64,000 nt of DNA from Mangrovimicrobium sp033283265 (GTDB lineage: Bacteria > Pseudomonadota > Gammaproteobacteria > Pseudomonadales > Halieaceae): NCBI GenBank assembly GCA_033283265.1, contig JAWMQN010000001.1:868001-932000 (forward strand). The letters are read 5' to 3'. Position 1 is the first letter of the stretch. Each line of letters starts with the position of its first letter. The notes beneath the pieces were generated by a model that was not told the origin of the DNA, ran no database searches, and was given only the letters and a program-made list of their open reading frames with translations. The position numbers were made by a program, and so were the translations under genes. Shown here one piece after another: positions 1 through 8,088 of the stretch.

Positions 1-525
1 GTTTCATTGTGCGGCTCCCCTGAAACGCTATCACTCCGAATGGGCATGCAGTCCACTCGCTCTGTTTCGGTACTACGGGCATTGCCTGGCTGAGGCGCGG
101 CACCAAAAAAATGTGCGCTGTGTCACACTTTTTTACAATTTAATGCGAAACCACGGGCCGTGAAACTTGTACTTTTTCTCAAAAACCTGCGGGAACATTT
201 TCCCGATCGCAGCGTCTGGCCACCCCGCGGACGCCCCTGGCGCTACTCCGTCCTCGCGTTGAAAGCGTGCCGCGCCGGGAGCGCGCCGAGGGTGAAAACC
301 CAGTAATTCCGCGGTGTTCAGCTGATCTCGCCGCGACCGGGCCGCGCTCAGCGCGTGCGCTGCAAGCCCTCTACCGGTGAAGCTGCGCACCGGCATTTTC
401 CCGCCCGGAGCACGCCGGTGCGGCTTCCGGTCGATGACCCGATCGGGTGAAGTGGAAGAAATCAGCACACACGGTGGCAGGCAGGCAAGCGCGGCTCGCC
501 CCGTATACGGGCCGGGGAGGCAGTG
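1..525. other. Non-coding left edge, no supported gene
   Basis: I see no convincing gene here; the open frames are arginine- and proline-rich shadows without family features. The stretch contains a short perfect inverted repeat CACGGGCCGTG at 162-172 and a 12-bp palindrome CCCGTATACGGG at 500-511, just beyond the stop of the minus-strand LuxR-type gene. Neither is followed by a clear T-run, so calling a terminator would be a guess. The 3' end of a gene lying outside the window cannot be excluded in the first 90 bases. Confidence 0.5.
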
Positions 526-1662
526 TCAGACCAGCAGGCTTCCGGGACCGGTGAGGACCAGTTTGACCAGGTCGGACTGCCGGTTGGTGTGGGTCTTGTG
601 GAAAACCCGCTTGAGCTGCGAGCGCAACGTCTCGCGGCTCACGTTCTGGGCGTCGGCGATCTCGTTGAGCGTCTGCCCCGCCGCCAGGCCCGTGGCCAGG
701 ATTGCCTCGCTGGGGGAGAGGCGGTACAGCTGCTCGAGGATATAGCGCCGGGCGGTATTGCGCCGCTCGACGTCGTAGAGCAGCAGCATCACGCAGCTGG
801 TACCCGTCAGCAGCGCGCGGGTATCCAGCGGGCTCACATAGCTGCTGACACTGATCGACAATGGCGCTTTGTTCTCCTGGGCGCGGGAGACACTGACGTA
901 TCCGTCGTTCATCACGCCCTTCATGTTGGCGGTACGTATGCAATGGGTGATCAGCTCCGCCAGCTTGCGGTCCTCCGCGGGGGTGGCGAGGCTGAGCCTC
1001 CCCTCGCTGCAATCGATGCCGCCGGGCTCGCGGAACAGGCGCTTGGCCCACGCGTTACTGAAGATCACCCTCGCTTCCCGGTCCAGCAGCACCACCCCGG
1101 TGGAAAACTGCTCGTAGCGCTCCCGCAGTACATCGTGGAGCACAGATCGCTCCTGTACATGGCGGTTGATCTCGAAGGCGTGGCTCACGTGTGGCAGCAA
1201 CAACTCCAGGCTGGCCAGGTCCTCACTCGAAAACACGCCCTGCCCCTCGCGCCGGCAGAGCCCGATATAACCGTAGCCTGACTTTTTCAGCAGGAAGCTG
1301 CTCGAAACACCGCTGCTGAAATCGAGCCCCTGAAGGCTCCCATTCAACTGGAGGGCCACCTGGCCACTGCCGGGCATGCTGGCGTGGGTGAACAGGCGCC
1401 CCGGTTCCTGCTCCAGGACGAAATTTATCCAGCGGGAATTGCACAGGGCGTCGCCGATGGGCGGGCCGGCACCTTTGTCCGGCACCGTGACCCGGTAATT
1501 GATCGCGCCGTCGTGGCGGTTGCCAATGGCGACAACCGCATAGTCGGACTCCACCAGCCTGGCCACTGAAGCCAGCGCCTGCGGCAGGCTGCTCACGTCG
1601 ATCGCCGAATCGTATATTTCGCTGATGATCCGGCCAATTTCGCTGTTGATTGCTGTCGGCAA
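526..1662 (-). CDS. LuxR-family helix-turn-helix transcriptional regulator
   Basis: A 378-residue protein whose last 65 residues form a LuxR/GerE-type DNA-binding domain (LSPSEAILATGLAAGQTLNE, then VSRETLRSQLKRVFHKTHT). The first 310 residues lack a receiver or LuxI-type autoinducer domain that I can recognise; residues 180-260 resemble a PAS-like sensor region, which is inference. The start is the TTG at 1662, the first usual start codon after an in-frame stop, with GGAG only two bases upstream, so a different start is possible. It lies beside the exopolysaccharide genes and is a candidate regulator of them, but nothing in the sequence proves that link. Confidence 0.85.
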   Translation of the reverse strand: MPTAINSEIGRIISEIYDSAIDVSSLPQALASVARLVESDYAVVAIGNRHDGAINYRVTVPDKGAGPPIGDALCNSRWINFVLEQEPGRLFTHASMPGSGQVALQLNGSLQGLDFSSGVSSSFLLKKSGYGYIGLCRREGQGVFSSEDLASLELLLPHVSHAFEINRHVQERSVLHDVLRERYEQFSTGVVLLDREARVIFSNAWAKRLFREPGGIDCSEGRLSLATPAEDRKLAELITHCIRTANMKGVMNDGYVSVSRAQENKAPLSISVSSYVSPLDTRALLTGTSCVMLLLYDVERRNTARRYILEQLYRLSPSEAILATGLAAGQTLNEIADAQNVSRETLRSQLKRVFHKTHTNRQSDLVKLVLTGPGSLLV

Positions 1663-1806
1663 AACTCCAGTGCCTTTGCTGCGGGACTGCGGTCGCAGGT
1701 AGCGGCGGCCGGTGTCCGGTTGCGGAAATTACCAGAGCAAGCCTAGACCGGGAGCGAGCCGGGATCATGAACCATTTGGTTCACACGCCGCTGGCGTGCA
1801 GATCCT

Positions 1807-3222
1807 TCAGGCAGCACCCCGGGCGGCGGGAAACTGCCCCACCGCTGCTATGATACCCAGCGCAAGCACCACCACGAAAAGGGCCGCGTTGGCGGGGATC
1901 TGCAGGTTGAAATCCGCTGCGGAGTGAACCAGGAGTGCCGAGACGCCCATGATGCAGGCGAATGCGCAGCCCTGCATCATCGGATCCCGCCGCCGGAACA
2001 GGGCCCCCAGTGCGAGATAGAGGCAATACATTACCGTAGCGCCCAGCAGGAGGAAACCCACCAGGCCGAGTTCACTGGCGATCTCCACGTAGTCGTTGTG
2101 GGTATGGTCGTAGACCTGCGGCACGGCGCCCGAGGCGTAGGCTGGATAGGTGCTGAAGTAACTTCCCGCGCCGGTGCCGGCCAGCGGGAAGTCGGCGACG
2201 ATCTGCAGGGATTCGCGCACCACCTCATCCCGGTGCTCGGTAGCGGCCGAAGTATCCTGCAGACGCTGGACGACTTTCTCCACGCCAAAAAAGTTGCCGA
2301 CGATCACCAGGTCGATCACCAGGAGGCTGGCGAAGAACAGCATGCTGGAGCGTGTCAGGCGCTTGCGGGCGACGAGGTAAAGCACGCCGGTGAGTACCAG
2401 GCTGGAGAAGAAGGCGGTTGTGCCCATGCGAGACCGCGTCAGCACCAGGGCAATTACCATCAGTACGAGGGAAAGGCGCAAAAGCCCCTTGCGCCCCAAC
2501 ATGGAGTGCAGGAAGCGCCGCGCGCTCTCCCGCCAGTTCGGCGCGCGCTGGCTGGCGAGGTCGCTCAACAGCAGGCCGGTACCGACGGCCAGGCACATCT
2601 CGAGGTAACCGGCCAGGTGGTTGCGGTTGACGAAGGTCCCTGTCGCGACACCGCGATAGGCCTCTTTTTCCACGAAGAACCCGTATTCGAGCCCCGAGAG
2701 CGTCATGATCGACCCGTAGGCGGCCTGGAACACCCCGCTCACTATCAGCGTGAGCGACAGCATGCGCAAGCGCTCCCTCGAATTGACCAGCACGAGGGTG
2801 AGGCCGAAAACCAGGCCCAGGTTGAGTGTCTCGAGGGCGGCACCGCGGGTGGCGTAGCTGTTCAAGGACAGGCTGGACCGCGCCCCCGTCTGCGCGTGGA
2901 CCTCGGCGGCAGCGGGCGATAGCGCCTCGATGATCGACGCCGGCAGAGGCAGCGCCTGCAACACGATCCAGAGCAGGGCAAGGAGCAGCGCCAGGAGTGC
3001 CGGAAGCGCGGCCTGCAATGCCGGGCCGGGACTGGCGCGGCCACGCAGGTACAGGAAAAGCCAGCCGAGGGAGAGTGCCAGCGTCGCAAGTTCATACAGC
3101 GCCAGCGACCACCAGCGATTGCTGCCGAGTGGCAACGGCAGCCACAGCAGCAGGCCGAGGAACAGGTAGAACAGCAATGCGTCGGAAGAGCGCGGGGACG
3201 GCGGGTTAAACATCTTGTTCAC
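1807..3222 (-). CDS. O-antigen ligase / Wzy-like polymerase family membrane protein
   Basis: A 471-residue protein with about ten to twelve hydrophobic segments and the Wzy_C-type periplasmic loop (GAGSYFSTYPAY at about residue 350 and DHTHNDYVEIASELGLVGF at about 370), the region that carries catalytic residues in O-antigen ligases and polymerases. It should act at the periplasmic face of the inner membrane, joining or polymerising lipid-linked glycans. The first codon is GTG at 3222; an ATG three codons in (3213) is an alternative and neither has a strong ribosome site. A second Wzy-like protein occurs at 5496-6710, so the two probably differ in role, for example polymerase versus ligase. 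Confidence 0.82.
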   Translation of the reverse strand: MNKMFNPPSPRSSDALLFYLFLGLLLWLPLPLGSNRWWSLALYELATLALSLGWLFLYLRGRASPGPALQAALPALLALLLALLWIVLQALPLPASIIEALSPAAAEVHAQTGARSSLSLNSYATRGAALETLNLGLVFGLTLVLVNSRERLRMLSLTLIVSGVFQAAYGSIMTLSGLEYGFFVEKEAYRGVATGTFVNRNHLAGYLEMCLAVGTGLLLSDLASQRAPNWRESARRFLHSMLGRKGLLRLSLVLMVIALVLTRSRMGTTAFFSSLVLTGVLYLVARKRLTRSSMLFFASLLVIDLVIVGNFFGVEKVVQRLQDTSAATEHRDEVVRESLQIVADFPLAGTGAGSYFSTYPAYASGAVPQVYDHTHNDYVEIASELGLVGFLLLGATVMYCLYLALGALFRRRDPMMQGCAFACIMGVSALLVHSAADFNLQIPANAALFVVVLALGIIAAVGQFPAARGAA

Positions 3223-3293
3223 GGCAACGGACCTGTATCTGCACTGCGGAAGGCCCCGATCGCGGCCTGCAAGCAGTAGCCGGAGGGAAATGC

Positions 3294-3326
3294 AAAACGC
3301 CGCGTCCCGGGGAAATGGACGCGGCG
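3294..3326 (-). terminator. Rho-independent terminator of the small secreted-protein gene
   Basis: Read on the minus strand, a perfect 10-bp stem (arms at 3317-3326 and 3298-3307) with a 9-base loop is followed directly by TTTT. It lies 16 bases after the stop of the 109-residue secreted protein and upstream of the O-antigen-ligase-like gene, so the two minus-strand genes are probably transcribed separately. Confidence 0.8.
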
Positions 3327-3342
3327 GAGGGGTCAGGTGTGC

Positions 3343-3672
3343 TCAGTGGGGGCTGGGACAAACCTTCTTGATGTCGGGGCGGTAGATCGGGTAACCCCAG
3401 ACGGGGTGATCCTTGACTTTGATCCAGGTCACCACCTTGTGGCAGCCACTGCCGTGGCTGCCGCTCCAGGCGCCGCCCCAGGAACCGTGACCGGAGCCAC
3501 CCCAGCGGTTGCTGGCGTGCTCCCACTGGCCGCCGCGGAAATTCTCGATGGGCAGGCGCGCGGGATGCCGTTCTGCCTCAGACATCGAGTTCGTCTGGGG
3601 AATGACCTCCGCACCTGCCTGCCCGAACGGTAATGTCAGCAGCGCGGCAATTGCTAGATAGCGTTTCTTCAT
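3343..3672 (-). CDS. Small secreted Gly/Ser/His/Trp-rich protein, function unknown
   Basis: A 109-residue protein with a clear Sec signal peptide (MKKRYLAIAALLTLPFGQAGA, cleavage near residue 21). The mature part has a low-complexity stretch GGSGHGSWGGAWSGSHGSG at about residues 58-77 and two cysteines near the C terminus (in SGCHK and KKVCPSPH) that could form a disulfide. The start is well supported by GGAGGCC upstream of ATG. It is divergent from the EPS operon and shares the intergenic region that carries two copies of the EPS palindrome, so it may be co-regulated with EPS. I do not recognise the family. Confidence 0.7.
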   Translation of the reverse strand: MKKRYLAIAALLTLPFGQAGAEVIPQTNSMSEAERHPARLPIENFRGGQWEHASNRWGGSGHGSWGGAWSGSHGSGCHKVVTWIKVKDHPVWGYPIYRPDIKKVCPSPH

Positions 3673-3814
3673 CTCATGGCCTCCATGGTTTGATGAAAGT
3701 GGGGTGTTGCGCGATCAATACTGAAACAAAGCCCCCGCGATAACCAACCTCCATCCGGCCTGCCGGAACCCGTTCGGGTCTTTATCCGCCGATTTTTCGC
3801 CGGCCCAGCGCCCG

Positions 3815-3834
3815 CGTAGCCCATGTGGGCTACG
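3815..3834. promoter_or_regulatory. EPS palindrome, copy 1 (candidate operator)
   Basis: The 20-mer CGTAGCCCATGTGGGCTACG has perfect 9-base arms (CGTAGCCCA / TGGGCTACG) around a 2-base centre. It lies about 165 bases upstream of the initiating sugar transferase. The same core, CCCA-NN-TGGG with CGTR/YACG flanks, recurs at 3906-3925 and 18571-18590 and so marks both EPS operons. Confidence 0.65.
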
Positions 3835-3837
3835 GCG

Positions 3838-3859
3838 GATTCACGCCCGCGGGTGAATC
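3838..3859. repeat. Inverted repeat GATTCAC / GTGAATC
   Basis: Seven-base perfect arms at 3838-3844 and 3853-3859 are separated by eight GC-rich bases. The element lies between copies 1 and 2 of the EPS palindrome. It could be a further protein-binding site or a short hairpin; its function is unknown. Confidence 0.4.
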
Positions 3860-3905
3860 ACCCGTTTGAGTCACTTCGCCCATTCCCGTTCGCGCCTGCG
3901 CGCAA

Positions 3906-3925
3906 CGTGACCCACATGGGACACG
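3906..3925. promoter_or_regulatory. EPS palindrome, copy 2 (candidate operator)
   Basis: CGTGACCCACATGGGACACG shows the same pattern as copy 1 (CGTR-N-CCCA-NN-TGGG-N-YACG), with only the A/A pair at positions 5 and 16 unpaired. It lies 73 bases upstream of the sugar transferase start, a usual distance for an activator or repressor site. Confidence 0.62.
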
Positions 3926-3997
3926 CGGCGCAAAAATCAAAAACGCAACAATGCTCCCGAAAGCCGCAAACCAGATTGCGCAGAGGTAATCAGCGAT

Positions 3998-5473
3998 ATG
4001 GGCATTGGCAGTTTAAATATCGGTACTCCCGGCGAACTCTACGCCGGCAGCACTGCCCGGGCTGGCAGCAGAATCCCGGTCAAGCAATTGTTCCGCCCTC
4101 ACGATTCCCTGGTGATGGGCATCCAGGTCTACATCTGCATGTTGCTGGCGGCGGCCAGCCTGCTCGCGCTCGCCTGGTGGCGCAATGGCGCGATCACCGC
4201 GCCCTACACGCAGCTGGCGGGCTTGACCGCCATTTCCATGCTGGCGATCTACAAGCTGATGGGCGTGTTCCGGCAGTCGCGCGGGCGGATGCACGGCGTG
4301 GTCCAGTTGACCAAGGCCTGGGCGGTGGTGCTGATGACCGTCCTCACCCTCGGCTTCATGACCAAGTCGACCGATGACTTCTCGCGACTGGCCATAGGCG
4401 GTTGGGCCCTGTTGGCATATTCGTTACAGGTAATCAGTTACCTCGCGTCGCTCACCCTGCTACAGCGCTTTCACCTGCACTGGGGCGAACCCATCCGCAC
4501 CGCCATCGTCGGCTCCCACTGGCTGGCGAAACACCTGGTTGCCAGCTTTGAAGACAACCCCTGGCTGCCGGACAGGGTGCTCGGTGTCATCGACAACAGC
4601 GCCAGCGGCCGCCGCGAATGGGACGACTCGGTTGCCCCCTGGCTGGGCTGCACGCGGGATATCCAGGCACTGGTGGCGCAGCACAATATCCGCCGCATCT
4701 ACATCGCCCTGCCCCTGTCCCGCTCGGACATGATCGAGGACATCTACGCGCAACTGGCGCACAGGAACATCGACATTATCTGGGCCCCGGATATCTTCGA
4801 CTTGAAGCTCCTCAACCACAGCGTCAACGAGATGTCCGGCGTGCCGCTGATCAGCCTCTCGGAAACGCCCATGGCCCGGGAGGGCCTGGTGTTCGCGAAA
4901 TCCGTGCTGGATTTCAATATCGCCGTCGCTGCCCTGGTCCTGCTCAGCCCGCTGATGCTGGCGGTGGCCCTCGCGGTCAAGCTGACCTCCCCGGGCCCGG
5001 TATTCTTCCGCCAGCAGCGTCACGGCTGTGATGGCCGGGTGATCGAGGTGATCAAGTTCCGCAGCATGTACCTGCACGAGGAAGAGGCGGGCAGGATCAC
5101 CCAGGCGCGCAAGCGCGACGCCCGGGTTACCCCGGTTGGCCAGTTCATCCGCCGCACCTCGATCGACGAGCTGCCGCAACTGTTCAACGTACTGGGCGGC
5201 TCCATGTCGCTGGTAGGCCCGCGCCCCCACGCGCTCCAGCACAACGAGTACTACGCCTCGCTGATCCAGTCCTACATGGTCCGTCACCGCATCAAGCCCG
5301 GCATCACCGGGCTGGCCCAGGTCAACGGCTGCCGCGGGGAAACCGACTGCGTGGAAAAAATGTTGCGCCGGGTCGAATACGACATCGACTACATCAACCG
5401 CTGGTCGGTGTGGCTGGACATCGGGATTCTCCTGAAGACGCCTTTCACCCTGTTTTGCAAGGAAGCCTACTGA
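3998..5473 (+). CDS. Undecaprenyl-phosphate sugar phosphotransferase (initiating EPS transferase)
   Basis: A 491-residue polyprenyl glycosylphosphotransferase of the WcaJ/PssY type. The N-terminal third has four or five membrane segments, residues about 160-285 form the CoA_binding_3-like domain, and the C-terminal half is the bacterial sugar transferase domain (VFFRQQRHGCDGRVIEVIKF, RRTSIDELPQLFNVLGGSM, SLVGPRPHA). It transfers a sugar-1-phosphate to undecaprenyl phosphate and starts the repeat unit; the sugar, glucose or galactose, cannot be read from sequence. AGAGG lies upstream of the ATG. It is the first gene of the plus-strand EPS operon. Confidence 0.93.
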   Translation: MGIGSLNIGTPGELYAGSTARAGSRIPVKQLFRPHDSLVMGIQVYICMLLAAASLLALAWWRNGAITAPYTQLAGLTAISMLAIYKLMGVFRQSRGRMHGVVQLTKAWAVVLMTVLTLGFMTKSTDDFSRLAIGGWALLAYSLQVISYLASLTLLQRFHLHWGEPIRTAIVGSHWLAKHLVASFEDNPWLPDRVLGVIDNSASGRREWDDSVAPWLGCTRDIQALVAQHNIRRIYIALPLSRSDMIEDIYAQLAHRNIDIIWAPDIFDLKLLNHSVNEMSGVPLISLSETPMAREGLVFAKSVLDFNIAVAALVLLSPLMLAVALAVKLTSPGPVFFRQQRHGCDGRVIEVIKFRSMYLHEEEAGRITQARKRDARVTPVGQFIRRTSIDELPQLFNVLGGSMSLVGPRPHALQHNEYYASLIQSYMVRHRIKPGITGLAQVNGCRGETDCVEKMLRRVEYDIDYINRWSVWLDIGILLKTPFTLFCKEAY

Positions 5474-5495
5474 TGGCGAAGGGGAAGCCGCGAGC

Positions 5496-6710
5496 ATGAG
5501 TAGCGTGTACGCCGGCGCGGGCTTCAGTGAACGCGGGCTGCTGGCAACCAGGCCGGGGGTGCTCGGCGCCTGCCTCTTCCTGCTCCTCTACCTGAAAGTC
5601 CTGATGTCCTTCTCTGTCCAGCTGGAGATGCTCGGCGCTGTGAACTACGCGCTGGACTTCCTCATGTTTCCCCTGCTCGGCCTCACCTTCCTGCTCTACT
5701 ACAAGCGGCTGAACGAAGCTGCCAGGACATGTGTCGCCGGATTGCTGTGCTTCACCCTGTACCTGGTCGTGCAGGGCAGCTTCTATCACAAGCCGGGGGC
5801 GACGGTGGTCTACTACAGCCGTTTCGTACTGCCGCTACTGGTGTATTTCGCCCTCATGCTGTGTTCGGTGAATCACCAGTCCCGTACCGGCAGGCTCTCG
5901 GAGGACCTGATGCTGCTGGTCTTCCTGCTCGGGCTGGCCGGGTTGTTCTTCATGCCCGACAACTTCAACCACCAGCAGACCAAGCTCCCGACCTACTTCA
6001 GCAACCTGCACAAGGCCGCCTATATCTTCTCGGTCGCGCTGGTCGTGGGCACGATCTGCTACCCGGCGCAGGCCCGGGGCAGGCGCCTGTTACTGCTGGT
6101 CCTGATGCTGTTCGCGGTTTTCATGCTGCTGGTGGGATGGTCTATCCGCACACCCTTGATCCTGCTGGCGGTCTACTTCGGCGTTCTCTACATGGCGCGT
6201 TTCGGCGCCACCGGGAAAACTGCCCTGTACCTGCTGATTCCCGTCCTGGTGATCGCCGTGGCCCTGCTGTCCAGTGAGTTCATCGACTGGAACAGGGTCT
6301 CCTCCGGCCGCCTCAACATGTGGCAAGTAAAACTCCGGATGCTCGCCAATGCCGACCTGGTGCAGTTTTTCTTCGGCCGCGGCTTTGGCAGCGACTATAT
6401 CGAGGTCGACAACTGGTTCGGGGAAAAGGATTCCCACAACAACTACCTGCAGACCATCACCGAACTCGGCGTCGTCGGCCTGGTGCTGCTGCTCGGCAAC
6501 ATCGCCCTGCTCTACCGGCTCCAGCCGAACCTCCCGGGCCGGGCGCTGGTGCTGGGCTACGCCGCCACCGGCCTGTTCAGCAACGGCATCATCTATCGAC
6601 TGCTGCCCGGCTACATGGTTGCGGTGGCGCTGGCCTATATCGCTTTCGCAGGCGCCCATCACGTTTCCCGTGTCCCCGCCACCCTGCCCCTGCCCATGAG
6701 GAGAGCCTGA
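5496..6710 (+). CDS. Wzy-like EPS polymerase (O-antigen ligase family)
   Basis: A 404-residue integral membrane protein with about ten hydrophobic helices and the Wzy_C-like loop FFGRGFGSDYIEVDNWFGE followed by DSHNNYLQTITELGVVGLV (about residues 290-330). The position after the initiating transferase, and 2 bases before the acyltransferase, fits a role as the inner-membrane polymerase of the EPS repeat unit. AAGGGGAAG precedes the ATG at 5496. Wzy proteins diverge strongly, so the substrate cannot be inferred. Confidence 0.82.
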   Translation: MSSVYAGAGFSERGLLATRPGVLGACLFLLLYLKVLMSFSVQLEMLGAVNYALDFLMFPLLGLTFLLYYKRLNEAARTCVAGLLCFTLYLVVQGSFYHKPGATVVYYSRFVLPLLVYFALMLCSVNHQSRTGRLSEDLMLLVFLLGLAGLFFMPDNFNHQQTKLPTYFSNLHKAAYIFSVALVVGTICYPAQARGRRLLLLVLMLFAVFMLLVGWSIRTPLILLAVYFGVLYMARFGATGKTALYLLIPVLVIAVALLSSEFIDWNRVSSGRLNMWQVKLRMLANADLVQFFFGRGFGSDYIEVDNWFGEKDSHNNYLQTITELGVVGLVLLLGNIALLYRLQPNLPGRALVLGYAATGLFSNGIIYRLLPGYMVAVALAYIAFAGAHHVSRVPATLPLPMRRA

Positions 6711-6712
6711 CC

Positions 6713-7189
6713 TTGGCCTACCAGCGCCCCCAACGCTACCTGAACGCCGTCAGCCTGTACCGCTGGTACAGCCGGGGTTTACCGGCGCGAATTGCCCTGC
6801 TGCGCAAACTCGCGGAGTCGCTCAACTACCTGCTGTTCAACTGCTCCATACCTGCCAGCTGCCGCATCGGCGAGCGCACCTACTGCTCCCACCGGGGCAT
6901 GTCGGTGGTGATCCACGAAGCGGCGGTCATCGGCAGGGACTGTGTCATCGGCACCTGTGTCACGCTCGGAGGCCGCGGCAAGGGGGTGGAAGGGGCGCCG
7001 GTAATCGGCAACAACGTCTACATCGCGACCGGTGCAAAAATCCTCGGCCCGGTGCATATCGGCGACAACGCGGTGATCGGCGCCAACAGCGTGGTACTGA
7101 CCGACGTCGCCGCAGACCAGACCGTGGCCGGCAACCCGGCGCGCGTCCTGCAAGCCGCGGCCGGCCGCGCCTCCGGGGTGGCCGCATGA
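6713..7189 (+). CDS. Serine acetyltransferase-like hexapeptide acyltransferase
   Basis: A 158-residue left-handed beta-helix protein: hexapeptide turns run from about residue 60 (VIHEAAVIGRDCVIGTCVTL, VIGNNVYIATGAKILGPVHI, AVIGANSVVLTDV, GNPARV). It lacks the N-terminal domain of CysE, as do many serine-acetyltransferase-like enzymes in polysaccharide loci, so acetylation of a sugar or lipid intermediate is more likely than cysteine synthesis. The start is TTG at 6713, fixed by GAGGAGAG upstream and by the end of the preceding gene; a longer reading of the frame would run over that gene. It overlaps the next gene by ATGA. Confidence 0.85.
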   Translation: MAYQRPQRYLNAVSLYRWYSRGLPARIALLRKLAESLNYLLFNCSIPASCRIGERTYCSHRGMSVVIHEAAVIGRDCVIGTCVTLGGRGKGVEGAPVIGNNVYIATGAKILGPVHIGDNAVIGANSVVLTDVAADQTVAGNPARVLQAAAGRASGVAA

Positions 7190-8088
7190 GTTATTTCATC
7201 ATCGGCGGTACGGAAAAGGCGGGAACCACCTCGGTCTTCGAGTACTTCGCCATGCACCCGCAGATCCGCCCCTCCCTGCGCAAGGAAACCGATTACTTCC
7301 GCCAGGACACCTGCAGCGAACAGGCCTATCGCACGCTGTTTTCGCGCTATGGCAGCGGCGAGGTCTGCATGGAGGCCTCGCCCGGCTATCTCGGACTGGC
7401 GGAGTCGGTGGCGCCGCGCATCAGCGGCACGCTGCCGCAGTGCCACCTGCTGTTCATCCTCCGCGACCCGGTCGAGCGCTTCCAGTCCAGTTACCGCTTT
7501 CACCGCAGCAAGTTTTTCATTCCCGAGTGGCTGACCATCGACGACTACGTTCAGCTCTGCCTGGCCTTCGACGAGGGCCGCATCACGCTGGCGGATACGC
7601 CATTCAACAGGCGCTGGTTCCTGGATGTGCTGCCGGCGGGGCGCTACGCCCAGCACCTGCGACACTACTTCGATCGCTTCGAGGGGCGGATCAGCCTGCT
7701 CGACTTCGACCAGCTCAACCGGGAGCCGGCACTGGTCATGCAGCAGCTCTGCCGATCACTGCAGATCGATGCGGGCTTCTTCCGGGGCTTCGAATTTTTC
7801 CGCGCCAACGCGACATTCCAGGGCCGGCATCGCTGGCTGCACCAGCAGAGCATGCGGCTGAACGACGCCCTCGAACCGCTGCTGCGCCGCTACCCCCGGG
7901 CCAAGCGCAACATCGTATCCATTTACCGCCGCCTGAACGGCGCGGCGCCGCCCGAGCACGCCACCCTGAGCCCGGCATCGACAGCCGCGCTCAGGGAGTA
8001 CTACGCCCGCGACGTGGAACAGGTCACACAGCTCCTGCACGCAACGGGAACAGCAACCCTGGAGTGGAGAAACTTTCATGCGGCATAG
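7186..8088 (+). CDS. PAPS-dependent sulfotransferase-like protein 1
   Basis: A 300-residue sulfotransferase-family protein. The 5'-phosphosulfate-binding loop is GGTEKAGTTSVFEYFAMHP (residues about 6-24) and the 3'-phosphate-binding motif is FILRDPVERFQSSYRFH (about 90-106). These are hallmarks of enzymes that move sulfate from PAPS to a hydroxyl or amine. Heparan-type N-deacetylase/sulfotransferases and bacterial carbohydrate sulfotransferases share this layout. Its place inside an EPS operon points to sulfation of the glycan. It overlaps the previous gene by 4 bases and the next by 11. Confidence 0.88.
   Translation: MSYFIIGGTEKAGTTSVFEYFAMHPQIRPSLRKETDYFRQDTCSEQAYRTLFSRYGSGEVCMEASPGYLGLAESVAPRISGTLPQCHLLFILRDPVERFQSSYRFHRSKFFIPEWLTIDDYVQLCLAFDEGRITLADTPFNRRWFLDVLPAGRYAQHLRHYFDRFEGRISLLDFDQLNREPALVMQQLCRSLQIDAGFFRGFEFFRANATFQGRHRWLHQQSMRLNDALEPLLRRYPRAKRNIVSIYRRLNGAAPPEHATLSPASTAALREYYARDVEQVTQLLHATGTATLEWRNFHAA

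Larger units (their letters stand above)
3673..3997. promoter_or_regulatory. Divergent control region of the EPS operon and the secreted-protein gene
   Basis: These 325 bases hold no gene but several symmetrical elements: ACCCGTTCGGGT at 3768-3779, two copies of the EPS palindrome (annotated separately), and the repeat GATTCAC/GTGAATC at 3838-3859. The region separates the initiating sugar transferase gene from the small secreted-protein gene and must contain promoters for both. No sigma-70 boxes stand out clearly. Confidence 0.6.

Noticed and set aside
6320..6712. Longer N terminus for the hexapeptide acyltransferase
   Set aside because: It would overlap the polymerase gene in another frame and lacks a ribosome site; TTG 6713 with GAGGAGAG fits the family length.
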